Shown: positions 8,286-17,097, counted from the first letter of the stretch. The stretch is 64,000 bases of DNA from Streptomyces spororaveus (GCF_016755875.1 NZ_BNED01000002.1:62001-126000); one strand, 5' to 3'. The notes: generated by a model not told the origin, from the letters alone. Made by a program: numbers and translations.

Positions 8286-8996
8286 ATGACCGAGATGACC
8301 ACCACCGCTGAACAGCCCGTCGTCGACGTTCAGGAGGTGTCCGGCGTCGACCTCGCCCGGGTCGCACTGCACCAGGCCCGGGAGGCTGCCAAGAAGCGCG
8401 GCAACAGCCAGACCCGCACCCCGCGCCGTCTCCGTCAGCGCGCCGTACAGCGCGACGGGCGGGAGCCAGCCGGGTTCGGCACCGTGCTCCACGGTCTGCT
8501 GGGTGACCGAGCCTGGGAGCTCCCGGCCACCGGCGCAACCGTGGTAAACCGCTGGCCGGACATCGCAGCCTGCATCGCACCGCAGCTGCCCGACCACGTC
8601 CAGGCAGTCGCCTTCGACCCCGAGACCGGCCAGCTGGATTTGCGCCCCGACTCGCCGGCCTACGCCACCCAGCTGAGGCTGATCAGCGCCCGCATCGTTG
8701 CCGCAGCCAACCACGCGGCCGGGACTCAGACCGTCCGGGCCATCCGGGTCCTGGCCGTCGGCCAGCCCTCTGTGCCCGACCCCCGCACGGCCGCTCCGGC
8801 ACCGAGGGCTGCGGGTGGGTCTGAAGCCCCGGTGAAAACTCGTGACATGGCACCCGACGGCTTTCACCGGGCCCTCGCGGCCCACCAAGCCGTCCCTCGT
8901 ACCCGAGAGGTGACCCTGGACATCGCGGAGGCGGCCGCACGGCAGACCCGTGTGTTGCGGGAGCTCAGTAACCGGGCCTTCCTCGACCCGGAGTAG
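8286..8996 (+). CDS. DUF721 / DciA-like protein
   Basis: The 236-residue protein has the DUF721 core at about residues 45-150: FGTVLHGLLGDRAWELPATG, VVNRWPDIAACIAPQLPDHV and DSPAYATQLRLISARIV correspond to the three conserved blocks. DciA, the best-studied member, loads the replicative helicase in bacteria lacking DnaC. The Lys/Arg-rich segment before the domain and the C-terminal extension of 80 residues are typical of actinobacterial forms. An AGGAGG-like site precedes ATG 8286. Directly after the candidate initiator, it plausibly recruits host DnaB to the plasmid origin. Confidence 0.75.
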   Translation: MTEMTTTAEQPVVDVQEVSGVDLARVALHQAREAAKKRGNSQTRTPRRLRQRAVQRDGREPAGFGTVLHGLLGDRAWELPATGATVVNRWPDIAACIAPQLPDHVQAVAFDPETGQLDLRPDSPAYATQLRLISARIVAAANHAAGTQTVRAIRVLAVGQPSVPDPRTAAPAPRAAGGSEAPVKTRDMAPDGFHRALAAHQAVPRTREVTLDIAEAAARQTRVLRELSNRAFLDPE

Positions 8997-9107
8997 CTCG
9001 CCGACGAGCAGCTGGCGCCAATCGACATCACTCTCCTCCGGTGACGCCGGCGAATTCGCTGCACCGGAGACCGAACCAGATCTGAACGCGCCTTACTGAG
9101 AGGGTCC

Positions 9108-9783
9108 AGGTCATCCCCGCGTGCACGGGGAGCAGAGCAGGGTCCGTCCGAGGATGCGACCGCGAGGGGGTCATCCCCGCGTGCGCGGGGGAGCAGTGGG
9201 CCGGCGTGCTGATCAGGAGCGGCATCCAGGGGCCATCCCCCCGTGTGCGGGGAGCAGTTGCGGCTCTCTGCGTGAGGGCCTTCAGGGGGTCATCCCTGCG
9301 TGCGCGGGGCGCAGGCCGCGGCGCTGCGGGACCATCCCCGCGGGTGCGGGGAGCAGATGTTGGCCATGGCTGACTGCATGAGGCAGTCGGGACCATCCCC
9401 GCGTGCGCGGGGAGCAGTTGCCGCGGGCCGCCATGCCAGCGCGTTCGGTGGGTTCATCCCCGCGTGCGCGAGGAGCAGACCGTCGCCGTCGGGGCGCGGG
9501 CCAAGGGCTCGGGTTCATCCCCGCGTGCGCGGGGAGCAGCCGGTCTTCTCAATCCAGCGGGTGTCGTACTCGGGTTCATCCCCGCGTGCGCGGGGAGCAG
9601 GAGATCGGGCTGGTCATACGGGTCTCCTAGGGGGGTTCATCCCCGCGTGCGCGGGGAGCAGCTCCCCTCTGCGGGGTGGCCGGGGCCTTGGTCGGGTTCG
9701 TCCCCGCGTGCGCGGGGAGCAGACGGCACTCTGGGCCGCCCTCGACGGCGTCACGGGTTCGTCCCCGCGTGCGCGGGGAACAG
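9108..9783 (-). CRISPR. CRISPR array 1a, type I-E-like, 12 repeats
   Basis: Twelve 28-nt repeats (plus-strand core CATCCCCGCGTGCGCGGGGA) start at about 9108, 9169, 9230, 9287, 9329, 9390, 9451, 9512, 9573, 9634, 9695 and 9756. Spacers from 9357 onward are 33 nt. The reverse complement has the usual type I-E orientation, so transcription should run leftward from a leader on the right. Repeats 1-5 are degenerate, with a 29-nt and a 14-nt spacer, as expected at the leader-distal old end; repeats 7-12 are nearly identical. No cas gene exists in the window. Confidence 0.93.
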
Positions 9784-9877
9784 ACTGGCTGACCTGGCAC
9801 CCTACGACGGCCACGAGCTGTTCTGCAGCACTTCCTAAGAACCCGACAATCCTGACACCGAGGCCGTCCGTACGGCC
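9784..9877 (-). promoter_or_regulatory. CRISPR leader-like segment L1
   Basis: This 94-nt segment abuts the last repeat of array 1a and is about 75 percent identical by eye to 10090-10182: both begin ACTGGCTGA, contain CTGTT(C/T)TGCAGCACTTCCTA and end near a degenerate repeat. It is the presumed leader of array 1a. Confidence 0.65.
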
Positions 9878-10089
9878 AGGCATCCACGCACGCACGGGGA
9901 AGCAGCTGCGCACTGCTCCGGGCCGCAGGACTGGAGTGGGGGTCATCCCCGCATGTGCGGGGAGCAGGGTGTGCGCTCCGCACGAGCACGGAGGGTCCGG
10001 GGGTCATCCCCGCATGTGCGGGGAGCAGACCGCCGGGACCGTCACTGCGATCGACACCCAGGGGTCATCCCCGCATGTGCGGGGAGCAG
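9878..10089 (-). CRISPR. CRISPR array 1b, 4 repeats
   Basis: A degenerate repeat (9878-9905) is followed by three well-conserved repeats at 9940, 10001 and 10062, which share a variant core (CCCCGCATGTGCGGGG instead of CCCCGCGTGCGCGGGG). Spacers are 34, 33 and 33 nt. The variant repeat and its own adjacent leader copy suggest a separately seeded array next to array 1a. Confidence 0.88.
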
Positions 10090-10260
10090 ACTGGCTGAAC
10101 TGGCACTTTATGACTGGGCAGGCTGTTTTGCAGCACTTCCTAAAAATCCGGCAATACGGACACTGGCACCATCCGGCGAGCAGGCATCCCCGCGTGCACG
10201 GACTTTAGGCGAGCCAGCCGCTACCCATGGGCACTTTCGCCGAATCCGGCATTTCGTGCA
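10090..10260 (-). promoter_or_regulatory. CRISPR leader-like segments L2 and L3 with orphan repeat
   Basis: L2 (10090-10182) is a second copy of L1. It is followed by a degenerate partial repeat (CATCCCCGCGTGCACGG, 10185-10201) and by L3 (about 10204-10260), which contains GCACTTTCGCCGAATCCGG. The reverse complement of that motif, TCGGCGAAAGTGC, also occurs 45 nt before the first repeat of array 2, so it is probably the conserved leader core. Confidence 0.6.
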
Positions 10261-10467
10261 TGCACGCCACGAGCAAGCCCTCGACGCCCTCGGTCCGGAG
10301 CCGCAACCTCGATCCCGTCAACACGCCCGGCCAGCAGGGGCGGGGGAGCAGTCGCGGTGCCGGACGATGCGCTAGCTCCGATTGAGGCTGCCCGGGCACA
10401 GTGCCGCCAAAGTTACGGTGTCTGAGGCCGCTGGCTTGCGTCGGGCGCGAGACCAAAGCCAAGCGAG

Positions 10468-10870
10468 CTATTCCGAGGCGTCGGCGGCCGTGCGGTGAAG
10501 AACGTGTTTGTCCAGGACGATGGTGTTGCTGCTTCGGACGGTGCCGTGGAGGTCCGAAAGGTTGCCGTCGAGGTGAATGGCCCTTCCCTCCGTGCGGTAG
10601 GTACCCGTGTTGACGCCGATCTTGAACACGGGGCAATTGTCCAGGTTGCAGATCACGTTGTTGATCTGCTCGAAACGGCCGTCCGCGGTGAAGGTCAGCT
10701 TCTGGATGTAGAGGGTGATTCCCGGGCGGTCCTTGTCGACGGGTTCGGTCCACTGCCCTGTCAGCCGGGCCTGGTGCGCGGCCGGGGCGTCGGCCCCCGC
10801 CACCTGGGCGGCGGCAGAGCCACTGGTGGCCGTCATGGCGGCCAGGAGCAGCAGTGCGGTGCCCAATGCT
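10468..10870 (-). pseudogene. 5'-truncated secreted protein gene
   Basis: Reading leftward, SALGTALLLLAAMTATSGSAAAQ is the hydrophobic core and cleavage region of a signal peptide, followed by about 100 residues of a lipocalin-like small exported protein (LTGQWTEPV, FTADGRFEQINNVICNLDNCP, two Cys). The start codon and positively charged N-terminus are missing because the Tn3 transposase fragment begins immediately to the right (10871). The mature part is intact to its stop at 10468. Without a start it is probably silent. Confidence 0.65.
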
Positions 10871-10872
10871 GA

Positions 10873-12339
10873 CTGAAGAAGCTGCGCGACTCCCTGGACC
10901 GCTTCGAAGCTGCGCTGGTGGAGGGCACGACCGGTGGGGTGGCGATCGTGAAGAAGAACGGCGGCCCGTGGATCCGGGTCTCGCCCCGGCCCAAGCAGGA
11001 GGAGCCGGAGAACCTGGTGGCCGTGAAGGGTGAGATCGAGCGGCGTTGGGGGACCATCGACCTGCTGGACATCCTGAAGTACGCCGAGTTCGACACTGAC
11101 TTCACCGCCGAGTTCACCTCTGTGGCCACCCGCGAGAATCTGTCGAAGGACACGCTGCGGCGCCGGCTGCTGCTGGTGCTGTTCGGGCTGGGCACCAACA
11201 TGGGGATCAAGCGGGTCGCGGTGACCGGCAAGCACGGTGAGAGCGAGGCGACGCTGCGGCGGGTGCGGCACCTGTTCGTGAACCGGACCAACATGCGTGC
11301 CGCGCTGGTGAAGCTGGTCAACGCCACCTTCGCCGCCCGCGACGAGCTCTGGTGGGGCACCGGTACGGCGTGCGCCTCTGACAGCCGCAAGTTCGGCTCC
11401 TGGTCCTCGAACCTGATGACGGAGTGGCACAACCGCTACCGAGGTCCGGGAGTGATGATCTACTGGCACGTCGAGCGGAAGTCGGTGTGCATCTACTCCC
11501 AGCTCAAGTCTTGTTCGGCCTCCGAGGTCGCCGCGATGATCGAGGGCGTGCTGCGGCACTGCACCGACATGGAGGTCGACCGGCAGTACACCGACACCCA
11601 CGGCGCTTCCATCGTGGGGTTCGCGTTCGCGCACATGCTCGACTTCAAGCTGATGCCCCGTTTGAAGAACATCGGGTCAGCGAAGCTGTACCGGCCAGCT
11701 GCCGGCGAGGACGCGAACTGGCCGACCCTGGCGCCGGTGCTGTCCACCCGCACGATCGACTGGGACCTGATCGCCCAGCAGTACGACCAGATCGTGAAGT
11801 ACACCACCGCGCTGCGGCTGGGTACCGCCGAGGCCGAGCAGGTGCTGCGGCGCTTCACCAAGAACGGCCCTAAGCACCCGACCTACCAGGCGATCGAGGA
11901 GCTGGGCCGGGCGGTGCGGACCTCGTTCGTCTGCGACTACCTAGCCGACGTCTAGATGCGCCAGGAGATCGGCGAGGGCCTGCAGGTGGTCGAGAACTGG
12001 AACTCGGCGAACCAGGACCTGTTCTACGGCAAAGACGGCGACCTGACCGGCGCGGACAAGGAGAGCCAGGAGGTCAGCATGCTGGCGCTGCACCTGCTCC
12101 AGTCGGCGCTGGTCCACGTCAACACCCTGCTGATGCAGCAGGTTCTGGCCGATCCGAAGTGGGCGGACCGGCTCACCGACGCCGACCGCCGGGGCCTGTC
12201 GCCGCTGTTCTGGACCCACGTGAACCCGTACGGCCGGTTCGAGCTGGACATGAACAGCCGCCTGGACCTGGAGCCTGCGGCCGCGGTGACAGTGCCTGGC
12301 CCGCGTAATCCGCAGAGCGAGGTCTCAGCTACAAGGTGA
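10873..12339 (+). pseudogene. tnpA: Tn3-family transposase TnpA, C-terminal half with in-frame stop
   Basis: The reading frame from 10873 encodes the C-terminal half of a Tn3-family DDE transposase (family length about 1000 residues): [12 protein letters not shown], the catalytic-region [18 protein letters not shown] with [10 protein letters not shown], and CDYLADV...QEIGEGLQVVENWNSAN. A TAG at 11953-11955 interrupts the conserved CxYLADVxxRxxIxEGLQ block in frame, replacing what is normally a Glu codon. The 5' half is missing at a junction with the truncated secreted gene. No terminal inverted repeat is evident. The element is dead. Confidence 0.88.
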
Positions 12340-12448
12340 CCCGAGCTACTACCGGATGGTCGTAGAGCCCGGGAAGGTGCACCGGGAGGCCCGTCGGTAG
12401 GCAGCGGCCGCGGCAGCCGATGCCGGACAGTCGGGGCGAGGGCGTGGA

Positions 12449-13531
12449 TCAGCTCGGGGTTGTGGTGCCAGCGCCCAGCTGCCGCTCGATCTCCGCGGTC
12501 GGGAACGGCGTCTGCTTGCTCTCGGTGAGCAGACGGCGGAAGAAGGAGTCCACGACGACGGTAGGGCGTGCGTGCCGGTCGATGATGGCCGTGATCTCGG
12601 GCGGCACGTCGCCGGGTCGCCGACCCGAGATCCAGTCGCGCAGGAAAACTTCGCGTTCCGTGTCACCGCGCACGCCGTCGAGCAAGTGGTACTGGAGCAG
12701 GTGGCTCGCGGTGTAGCAGTGGTCGTACGCGAGGTGGTCCGAGAGGAAGTTGGACTCGTCCGCCGAAAGGTCGAAGCGGGAGCTCAGGGCAAGTCCGAAG
12801 TCAGCGAAGTAGAGCCGGCGGCCGTCGGTCAGGATGTTGGCAAAGTGAGCATCGAAGTGGACGAGTCCGCGAGAACTCATGAAGGCGGCACCGCTCATCA
12901 GAGCTTCCTCCACCCAGCGGAAGGGCGACCCGTCCCCGCCTCCCGGCACGGCGGCTTTGCGGTGGTCGGCCAGCCATTCGGCGAGTGTGTGCGGCACGTG
13001 CTCCAAGAAGACCACCAGGCTGCACGAGGAGCGGCCGATGGCCTCCAGCCGGTGACGAACGGCGGGTGATCCCTCCCAGTGTGCGACGGCCCCCTCTAGG
13101 CCCCCGAAGTCGTCGGTGAATCCTTCGGGAGGGGAGTCGGGCAGAACCCGCCAGTGGTACATCAGGGGGAAGCCCGCGTACTCGTCGCCCAGAACCCAGT
13201 TCGTGGCCATGGTGTGCACGGCAAGCTCCCGCCAGGCACCGAACCCGGCCGAGCCCACCCCGTACTGGTAGAACATCGGCAGGTCGAAGACGTTCGCGGT
13301 CGACCGCGCGTTCTCCGGGCGCAATTCGATGTCCGTCAAAGGGATCCGCTTGACGAAGACGCGCGTTCCATCGATGTCTAGCTCTACCGACCTGCCGCCG
13401 ATGCCCGACCCGAGCGGGGTGGCAGCTGCCACGGCCTCCCCGAGCCGATGGTCGCTCAGCAAGGAGAGCTGAGTGCTCACGGTCCCGTAGGCGGCAAGCC
13501 GCGCTGCGTACGTGGCGTCGCGGTGGTGCAT
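12449..13531 (-). CDS. Protein kinase-like / aminoglycoside-phosphotransferase-fold protein
   Basis: The 360-residue product has kinase-fold signatures: TRVFVKRIPLTDIE (ATP-binding lysine), GLVHFDAHFANILTDG (catalytic loop, HxDxHxxN, residues about 222-237) and YFADFGLAL (DFG, metal binding). It therefore resembles the APH/choline-kinase and small Ser/Thr kinase group. The start at 13531 is supported by GAGGAG 8 bases upstream; in-frame starts at 13573 and 13645 are weaker. It is divergent from the serine recombinase at 13756, with the recombinase upstream region between them. Substrate unknown; antibiotic or metabolite phosphorylation is possible. Confidence 0.75.
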   Translation of the reverse strand: MHHRDATYAARLAAYGTVSTQLSLLSDHRLGEAVAAATPLGSGIGGRSVELDIDGTRVFVKRIPLTDIELRPENARSTANVFDLPMFYQYGVGSAGFGAWRELAVHTMATNWVLGDEYAGFPLMYHWRVLPDSPPEGFTDDFGGLEGAVAHWEGSPAVRHRLEAIGRSSCSLVVFLEHVPHTLAEWLADHRKAAVPGGGDGSPFRWVEEALMSGAAFMSSRGLVHFDAHFANILTDGRRLYFADFGLALSSRFDLSADESNFLSDHLAYDHCYTASHLLQYHLLDGVRGDTEREVFLRDWISGRRPGDVPPEITAIIDRHARPTVVVDSFFRRLLTESKQTPFPTAEIERQLGAGTTTPS

Positions 13532-13620
13532 CAACAGCTCCTCGGTGCCCCGAACCAAGGGCGTCGTGATCATACGAACACAATCGACTCTATCCGCAAA
13601 GGTCGTCCTGTTCCCGTAAA

Positions 13621-13755
13621 CGACCCTTTCCCGGAGCAAGATCAAGAACAGTCGCCAGGAGGAGCCCGGGTCGCGGATTCACTGTCACAACCCGTTCTCA
13701 CTCAAAAATGGAACCAGGCATGTTCTGGGAATTGTTTGTGACAGCATTCGGGGTC
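13621..13755 (+). promoter_or_regulatory. Conserved 135-bp upstream region of recombinase copy 1 (candidate res site)
   Basis: This stretch aligns by eye over its whole length with the region upstream of recombinase copy 3 (34193-34059, minus strand). Shared blocks include CTTTCCCGGAGCAAGATC, CACTCAAAA(A/G)TGGAAC and GGTTTGTGACA-like sequence before the ATG. Such conservation outside the coding region suggests the promoter plus the site on which the recombinase acts. Confidence 0.6.
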
Positions 13756-14724
13756 ATGACGGACCATCAGACCGCACTCGCGTCCGAAGCGGACGACGTC
13801 GAGCGTCACCCCTGCCCCCGCTGTCACGCGTCGTCAGGCTCACCCTGCCGCTCGCGCGCCGGCGCGGTCGCCGGGACTTATCACACCGGCCGCTTCACGA
13901 AAGTGCCCCGGCTCGCGAAACTCCTGCGGGTGCCGACCCCGGCCGACCGCGGTCCGGGACAGCCGTGGCGGCCTGGCACCCCCGCGCCCGCGCCCATCGA
14001 CCCGGACACCCCGAGCGCGGACATCCGCATCGGCTACGCCCGCTGCTCGACCCTCACCCAGGAACTCCAGACCCAGCTGGACGCGCTCACCGCGAAGAGC
14101 ATCCCCCGGGACAAGATCTTCTCCGAGAAGATCAGCACCCGGGTGCGGGTCCGCCCGAAGTTCGAGGCCGCGCTCGCTGCCGCGCGGGAGATCAAGGCGC
14201 ACGCCCCGCACTGCCGGGTCATCTTCACCGTGTACGAGATGAAGCGCCTCGGGCGCGACGCCGCCGAACTGACCGCGCTCGCCGACCACCTCGCCGCCCA
14301 CGGCCTGGTCCTGGAGATGCTCGCAGGTCCCCTCGCCGGGATCTACGACCCCACCGGGCACGGCCGGCTGCTGTTCGCGTTCTTCGCCGCGATGGCGGAG
14401 ACCGAACGGGAGAACATCCGCGAGTCGACTCTCGAAGGGCTCGACACCGCGGCCCGCAAGGGCAAGCACGGCGGCCGGCCCCCGGTCATCACCGACGACA
14501 TGCTCCACACCGTCCTGCGCCGCCGCGCGGGCGGAGAGAGCGTCGAGCAAATCCAGCCCGACCTGATCATCCCCACCGGCAAGCGAAAGGGACACAACCC
14601 GAGCCTGTCCAGCATCTACCGGGCCCTGGCCGAACATGAGAAGCGGCAGGCATACCCCGAAGCCGCTACCCAGGCCCAGGCCGACTTCGCCGCCCTTCAA
14701 CAGCGCGACCGCATCCCAGAGTAG
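13756..14724 (+). CDS. Serine recombinase (resolvase/invertase family) with N-terminal zinc motif, copy 1
   Basis: The 322-residue protein starts at ATG 13756 (MTDHQTAL). Residues about 18-35 (CPRCHASSGSPCRSR) form a zinc-binding motif unusual for resolvases. The catalytic domain begins near residue 93: IRIGYARCSTLTQELQTQLDAL contains the nucleophilic Ser, and VYEMKRLGRDAAELT and AFFAAMAETERENIRESTLEGL are the active-site Arg helix and the dimer E helix. GKHGGRPPVITDDML leads into a C-terminal helix-turn-helix. Two further copies and one remnant occur in this window. Confidence 0.9.
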   Translation: MTDHQTALASEADDVERHPCPRCHASSGSPCRSRAGAVAGTYHTGRFTKVPRLAKLLRVPTPADRGPGQPWRPGTPAPAPIDPDTPSADIRIGYARCSTLTQELQTQLDALTAKSIPRDKIFSEKISTRVRVRPKFEAALAAAREIKAHAPHCRVIFTVYEMKRLGRDAAELTALADHLAAHGLVLEMLAGPLAGIYDPTGHGRLLFAFFAAMAETERENIRESTLEGLDTAARKGKHGGRPPVITDDMLHTVLRRRAGGESVEQIQPDLIIPTGKRKGHNPSLSSIYRALAEHEKRQAYPEAATQAQADFAALQQRDRIPE

Positions 14725-14753
14725 TTACTCAGCGCTACACGCCACCTGGCCGT

Positions 14754-14778
14754 AGCTATACGAGAACAGGGCCGCCAC
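14754..14778 (+). repeat. 25-bp direct repeat, left copy
   Basis: AGCTATACGAGA(A/G)CA(G/C)G plus GCCGCCAC matches 15549-15573 with two mismatches. The pair brackets recombinase copy 2, so it could be a target duplication or a recombination site. Confidence 0.6.
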
Positions 14779-14780
14779 CG

Positions 14781-15512
14781 GCCGCACCCGAGACGGACAC
14801 CCCGGGCGCGGACATCCGCATTGGGTACGCCCGCTGCAGCCACCTCACCCAAGAGCTGCAGTCGCAGCTGGACGCGCTCAGCGCGCACGGCATCCCCCGC
14901 GACAAGATCTTCTCGGAGAAGATCAGCACCCGCATCCGGGTCCGGCCCCAGTTCGAGGCCGCGCTCACCCTCGCCCGCGAGATCAAGGCCCACGCCCCGC
15001 ACTGCCGCGTGCTATTCACCGTCTACGAGATGAAGCGGCTCGGCCGCGATGCCGCCGAACTCACCGCGCTGGCCGACCACCTCACCGCCCACGGCCTGGT
15101 CCTGGAGATGCTGGCCGGCCCGCTGCCCGGCATCTACGACCCGTCCGGCCCCGGCCGAATGCTGTTCGGGTTCTTCGCCGCGATGGCCGAGACCGAGCGC
15201 GAGAGCATCCGCGAGGCCACCCTCGAAGGACTCGACGCCGCCTCCCGCAAGGGCAAGCACGGCGGCCGGCCCCCGGTCATCACCGACGACATGCTGCACA
15301 CCGTGCTGCGGCGCCGGGCAGCGGGCGAGTCCGTCGAGCAGATCCGCCCCGACCTGATCATCCCCACTGGCAAGCGCAAGGGCCAGAACCCGGGCCTAGC
15401 CAGCATCTACCGGGCGCTCGCCGAGCACGAGAAGGCCCAGGCGTACCCGGAAGCCGTCGAGCAAGCCCACGCCGACTTCGTCGCCCTTAGCCAGCCCAAT
15501 AACCAGAAGTGA
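14781..15512 (+). pseudogene. Serine recombinase copy 2, 5'-truncated
   Basis: The frame encodes about 240 residues colinear with copy 1 from ADIRIGYARCSHLTQ through the C-terminal helix-turn-helix and stop. The catalytic Ser, MKRLGRD block and EHEKAQAYPEA tail are present. The N-terminal zinc domain is missing and no ATG or GTG lies in frame before the catalytic Ser; the first GTG is at 15009, inside the catalytic domain. It is most likely a non-functional duplicate. It is flanked by the 25-bp direct repeats. Confidence 0.8.
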
Positions 15513-15814
15513 CAACTGGTCACTCTCTGATACTTGTCGGGCGGCGGCAGCTATACGAGAGCACGGCCGCCACTACGGGTACCGTCGCCAAGCCGAGGGT
15601 TGGGCTCTACCACTTCACCGCGCGCGACTCGTTCGACACCCTCTGACCGGGCGCGGCGCGGCTGCCCCGCAGCTGGTGGGCGATGGCCTGCTGATGAGAA
15701 TCTGTGAAATCGGCCAGTACTGCTCTTCATTCCCCGGTCGATTGCTGTCGGCAACGAGGTGGGGCGTTCGTTGGTTACCAGGCAGCCGCTGTCTCCGGAG
15801 ATCCGGAACAGCAG
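15513..15814. other. 302-bp region without a clear gene
   Basis: Apart from the direct repeat at 15549-15573, the only hint of coding is a short frame ending GLYHFTARDSFDTL before a stop near 15646, which looks like the tail of an otherwise absent gene. Nothing else is recognisable. Confidence 0.4.
15549..15573 (+). repeat. 25-bp direct repeat, right copy
   Basis: This is the partner of 14754-14778, lying 37 bases after the stop of recombinase copy 2. Confidence 0.6.
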
Positions 15815-16387
15815 TCAGGGCCCGATCTCGACGCAGGTCGCGTGCGCGGAGACGATGACCGCGGAACTGGAGTCGTTGTACACGAGGGCAGTCCACGAGT
15901 TGTCGTCCTGATCGGGGCGGCCTCCGAGTACCTGGAAACCGGCGGGCAGAAAGGGCTCGTTCACGAGGTAACTGCCGCTGAGCAGCCTGTATCCCGTAGG
16001 GCAGGCGGCGGTGACGGATCCAGAACGCGAGAAGGGGGGAATGCTGGTCTGGTTCGTCACGATCTGGTACTGGCCGAGCCCCGGGGGGCCGGGCGGACCG
16101 GACGGGCCGGGCGAGCCCGCTGGACCGGGTGGACCGGAGGAGCCGGGCGGACCGGACTGGTTCCAGTTGAGCGGCGTCTCCAGTTGTGGCAGACACTGCT
16201 GTTGGGCCGAGTCGATGACTCTCACAGTCCCGGTCCCTTGACCGATACAACCGTGAATGACGCCATCACTGTCCGGAATGCTGGCCACCGCCACCCCCGC
16301 GATGACACCGGACACGCCAACGGCTGTCACGACGCCGACCATCCATCTCCTGCGCCGCTCGGACAGCATCTGCCATCTCACTCGCAT
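15815..16387 (-). CDS. Secreted collagen-like protein
   Basis: The 190-residue protein has a basic N-terminus (SERRRRW) and a hydrophobic segment (about residues 16-35) serving as signal peptide or anchor. A globular part with two Cys (HGCIGQGTG, QQQCLPQ) precedes a Gly-X-Y collagen-like stretch at about residues 79-106, rich in GPPG triplets. The C-terminal 85 residues form a second globular domain with CPTGYRLLSGSYLVNE and a terminal Cys. The ATG at 16387 has GGAG upstream. Bacterial collagen-like proteins of this kind are cell-surface or secreted structural/adhesive proteins. Confidence 0.8.
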   Translation of the reverse strand: MRVRWQMLSERRRRWMVGVVTAVGVSGVIAGVAVASIPDSDGVIHGCIGQGTGTVRVIDSAQQQCLPQLETPLNWNQSGPPGSSGPPGPAGSPGPSGPPGPPGLGQYQIVTNQTSIPPFSRSGSVTAACPTGYRLLSGSYLVNEPFLPAGFQVLGGRPDQDDNSWTALVYNDSSSAVIVSAHATCVEIGP

Positions 16388-16603
16388 CGCGTGCTCCTTC
16401 GTCGCAGAGGGAGTTCACCGTCACACACCGCTCTCCCGGACGACCGCGAGCCACCCCGCCATGCGAGGCAGGATCACACGAAAGATCTGGTCCGGGAGGC
16501 ACTCGGGCGGCCCCTCCCGATTGGTACCCGAATGCGCCGGGACACCTCAGGTGGGAATCGGGTAAGCAGGTCTGGGGGACACCTCGAGCGCGGGTGGGGA
16601 AGT

Positions 16604-16987
16604 TCAAGGAGCCTCATCACTGCACAGCCCGGGCACAGAAGCAGCAGCCGCCGCTTCATTGAAAGCGGCTGCCCGACACGAACTCGACGCCGAGGGGCCG
16701 TACCGCTCGCTGCTGTTGGCGACGGCGATCGGGGACAGGTCGACTGCGGTGACCTTCACACCCTGCTTGGCGAGGTAGGCCGCGGCCCGGCCGGTGCCGG
16801 TGCCGCTGCCGATCTCGAGGGCGGTTGCCGGGTTCCCGAGGATCTCCATGCCAGGGTCGGCGGGGTGGTCGGTGTACTGGGTCCAGCGGAGCACGGGATC
16901 GCTGTTGGAGGGGTCCTTCCACGCGCCGTCGGCGAAGGTGTCCCAGAGGACCTGCTCGTGCTCATAGTTGTGCGGTGCGCTGGTCAC
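16604..16987 (-). pseudogene. Truncated SAM-dependent methyltransferase
   Basis: From GTG 16987 (AAGGA 7 bases upstream) the frame reads TSAPHNYEHEQVLWDTFADGAWKD and then the class I methyltransferase motif I ALEIGSGTGTGRAAAYLAKQG and motif II VTAVDLSPIAVANSS. After about residue 110 similarity ends, the frame runs into low complexity and stops at 16604, so more than half of the usual 200-270 residue domain is missing. An alternative frame (EFVSGSRF) continues the normal sequence briefly, so a frameshift preceded the deletion. Confidence 0.7.
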
Positions 16988-17097
16988 GGTGATGTCCTTC
17001 GGTAAAGCAGGAGGGGCCCCGCCGGTCGCGCTGGCGGGGCCCACACCCGAGGGCGGTTCGGTCGTGGAGGTGGACGGTTTTGGCCGCCCTTCCGCCG

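Noticed and set aside
9300..10208. Long open frames through CRISPR array 1 on both strands
   Set aside because: The period and content come from the GC-rich repeats; translations are repeated RGEQ/ARGA-type strings with no real protein features.
10205..10380. Further CRISPR repeats right of L3 (for example GGGGGAGCAG at 10344)
   Set aside because: Only the 3' half of a repeat matches and spacing is irregular, so it is not counted.
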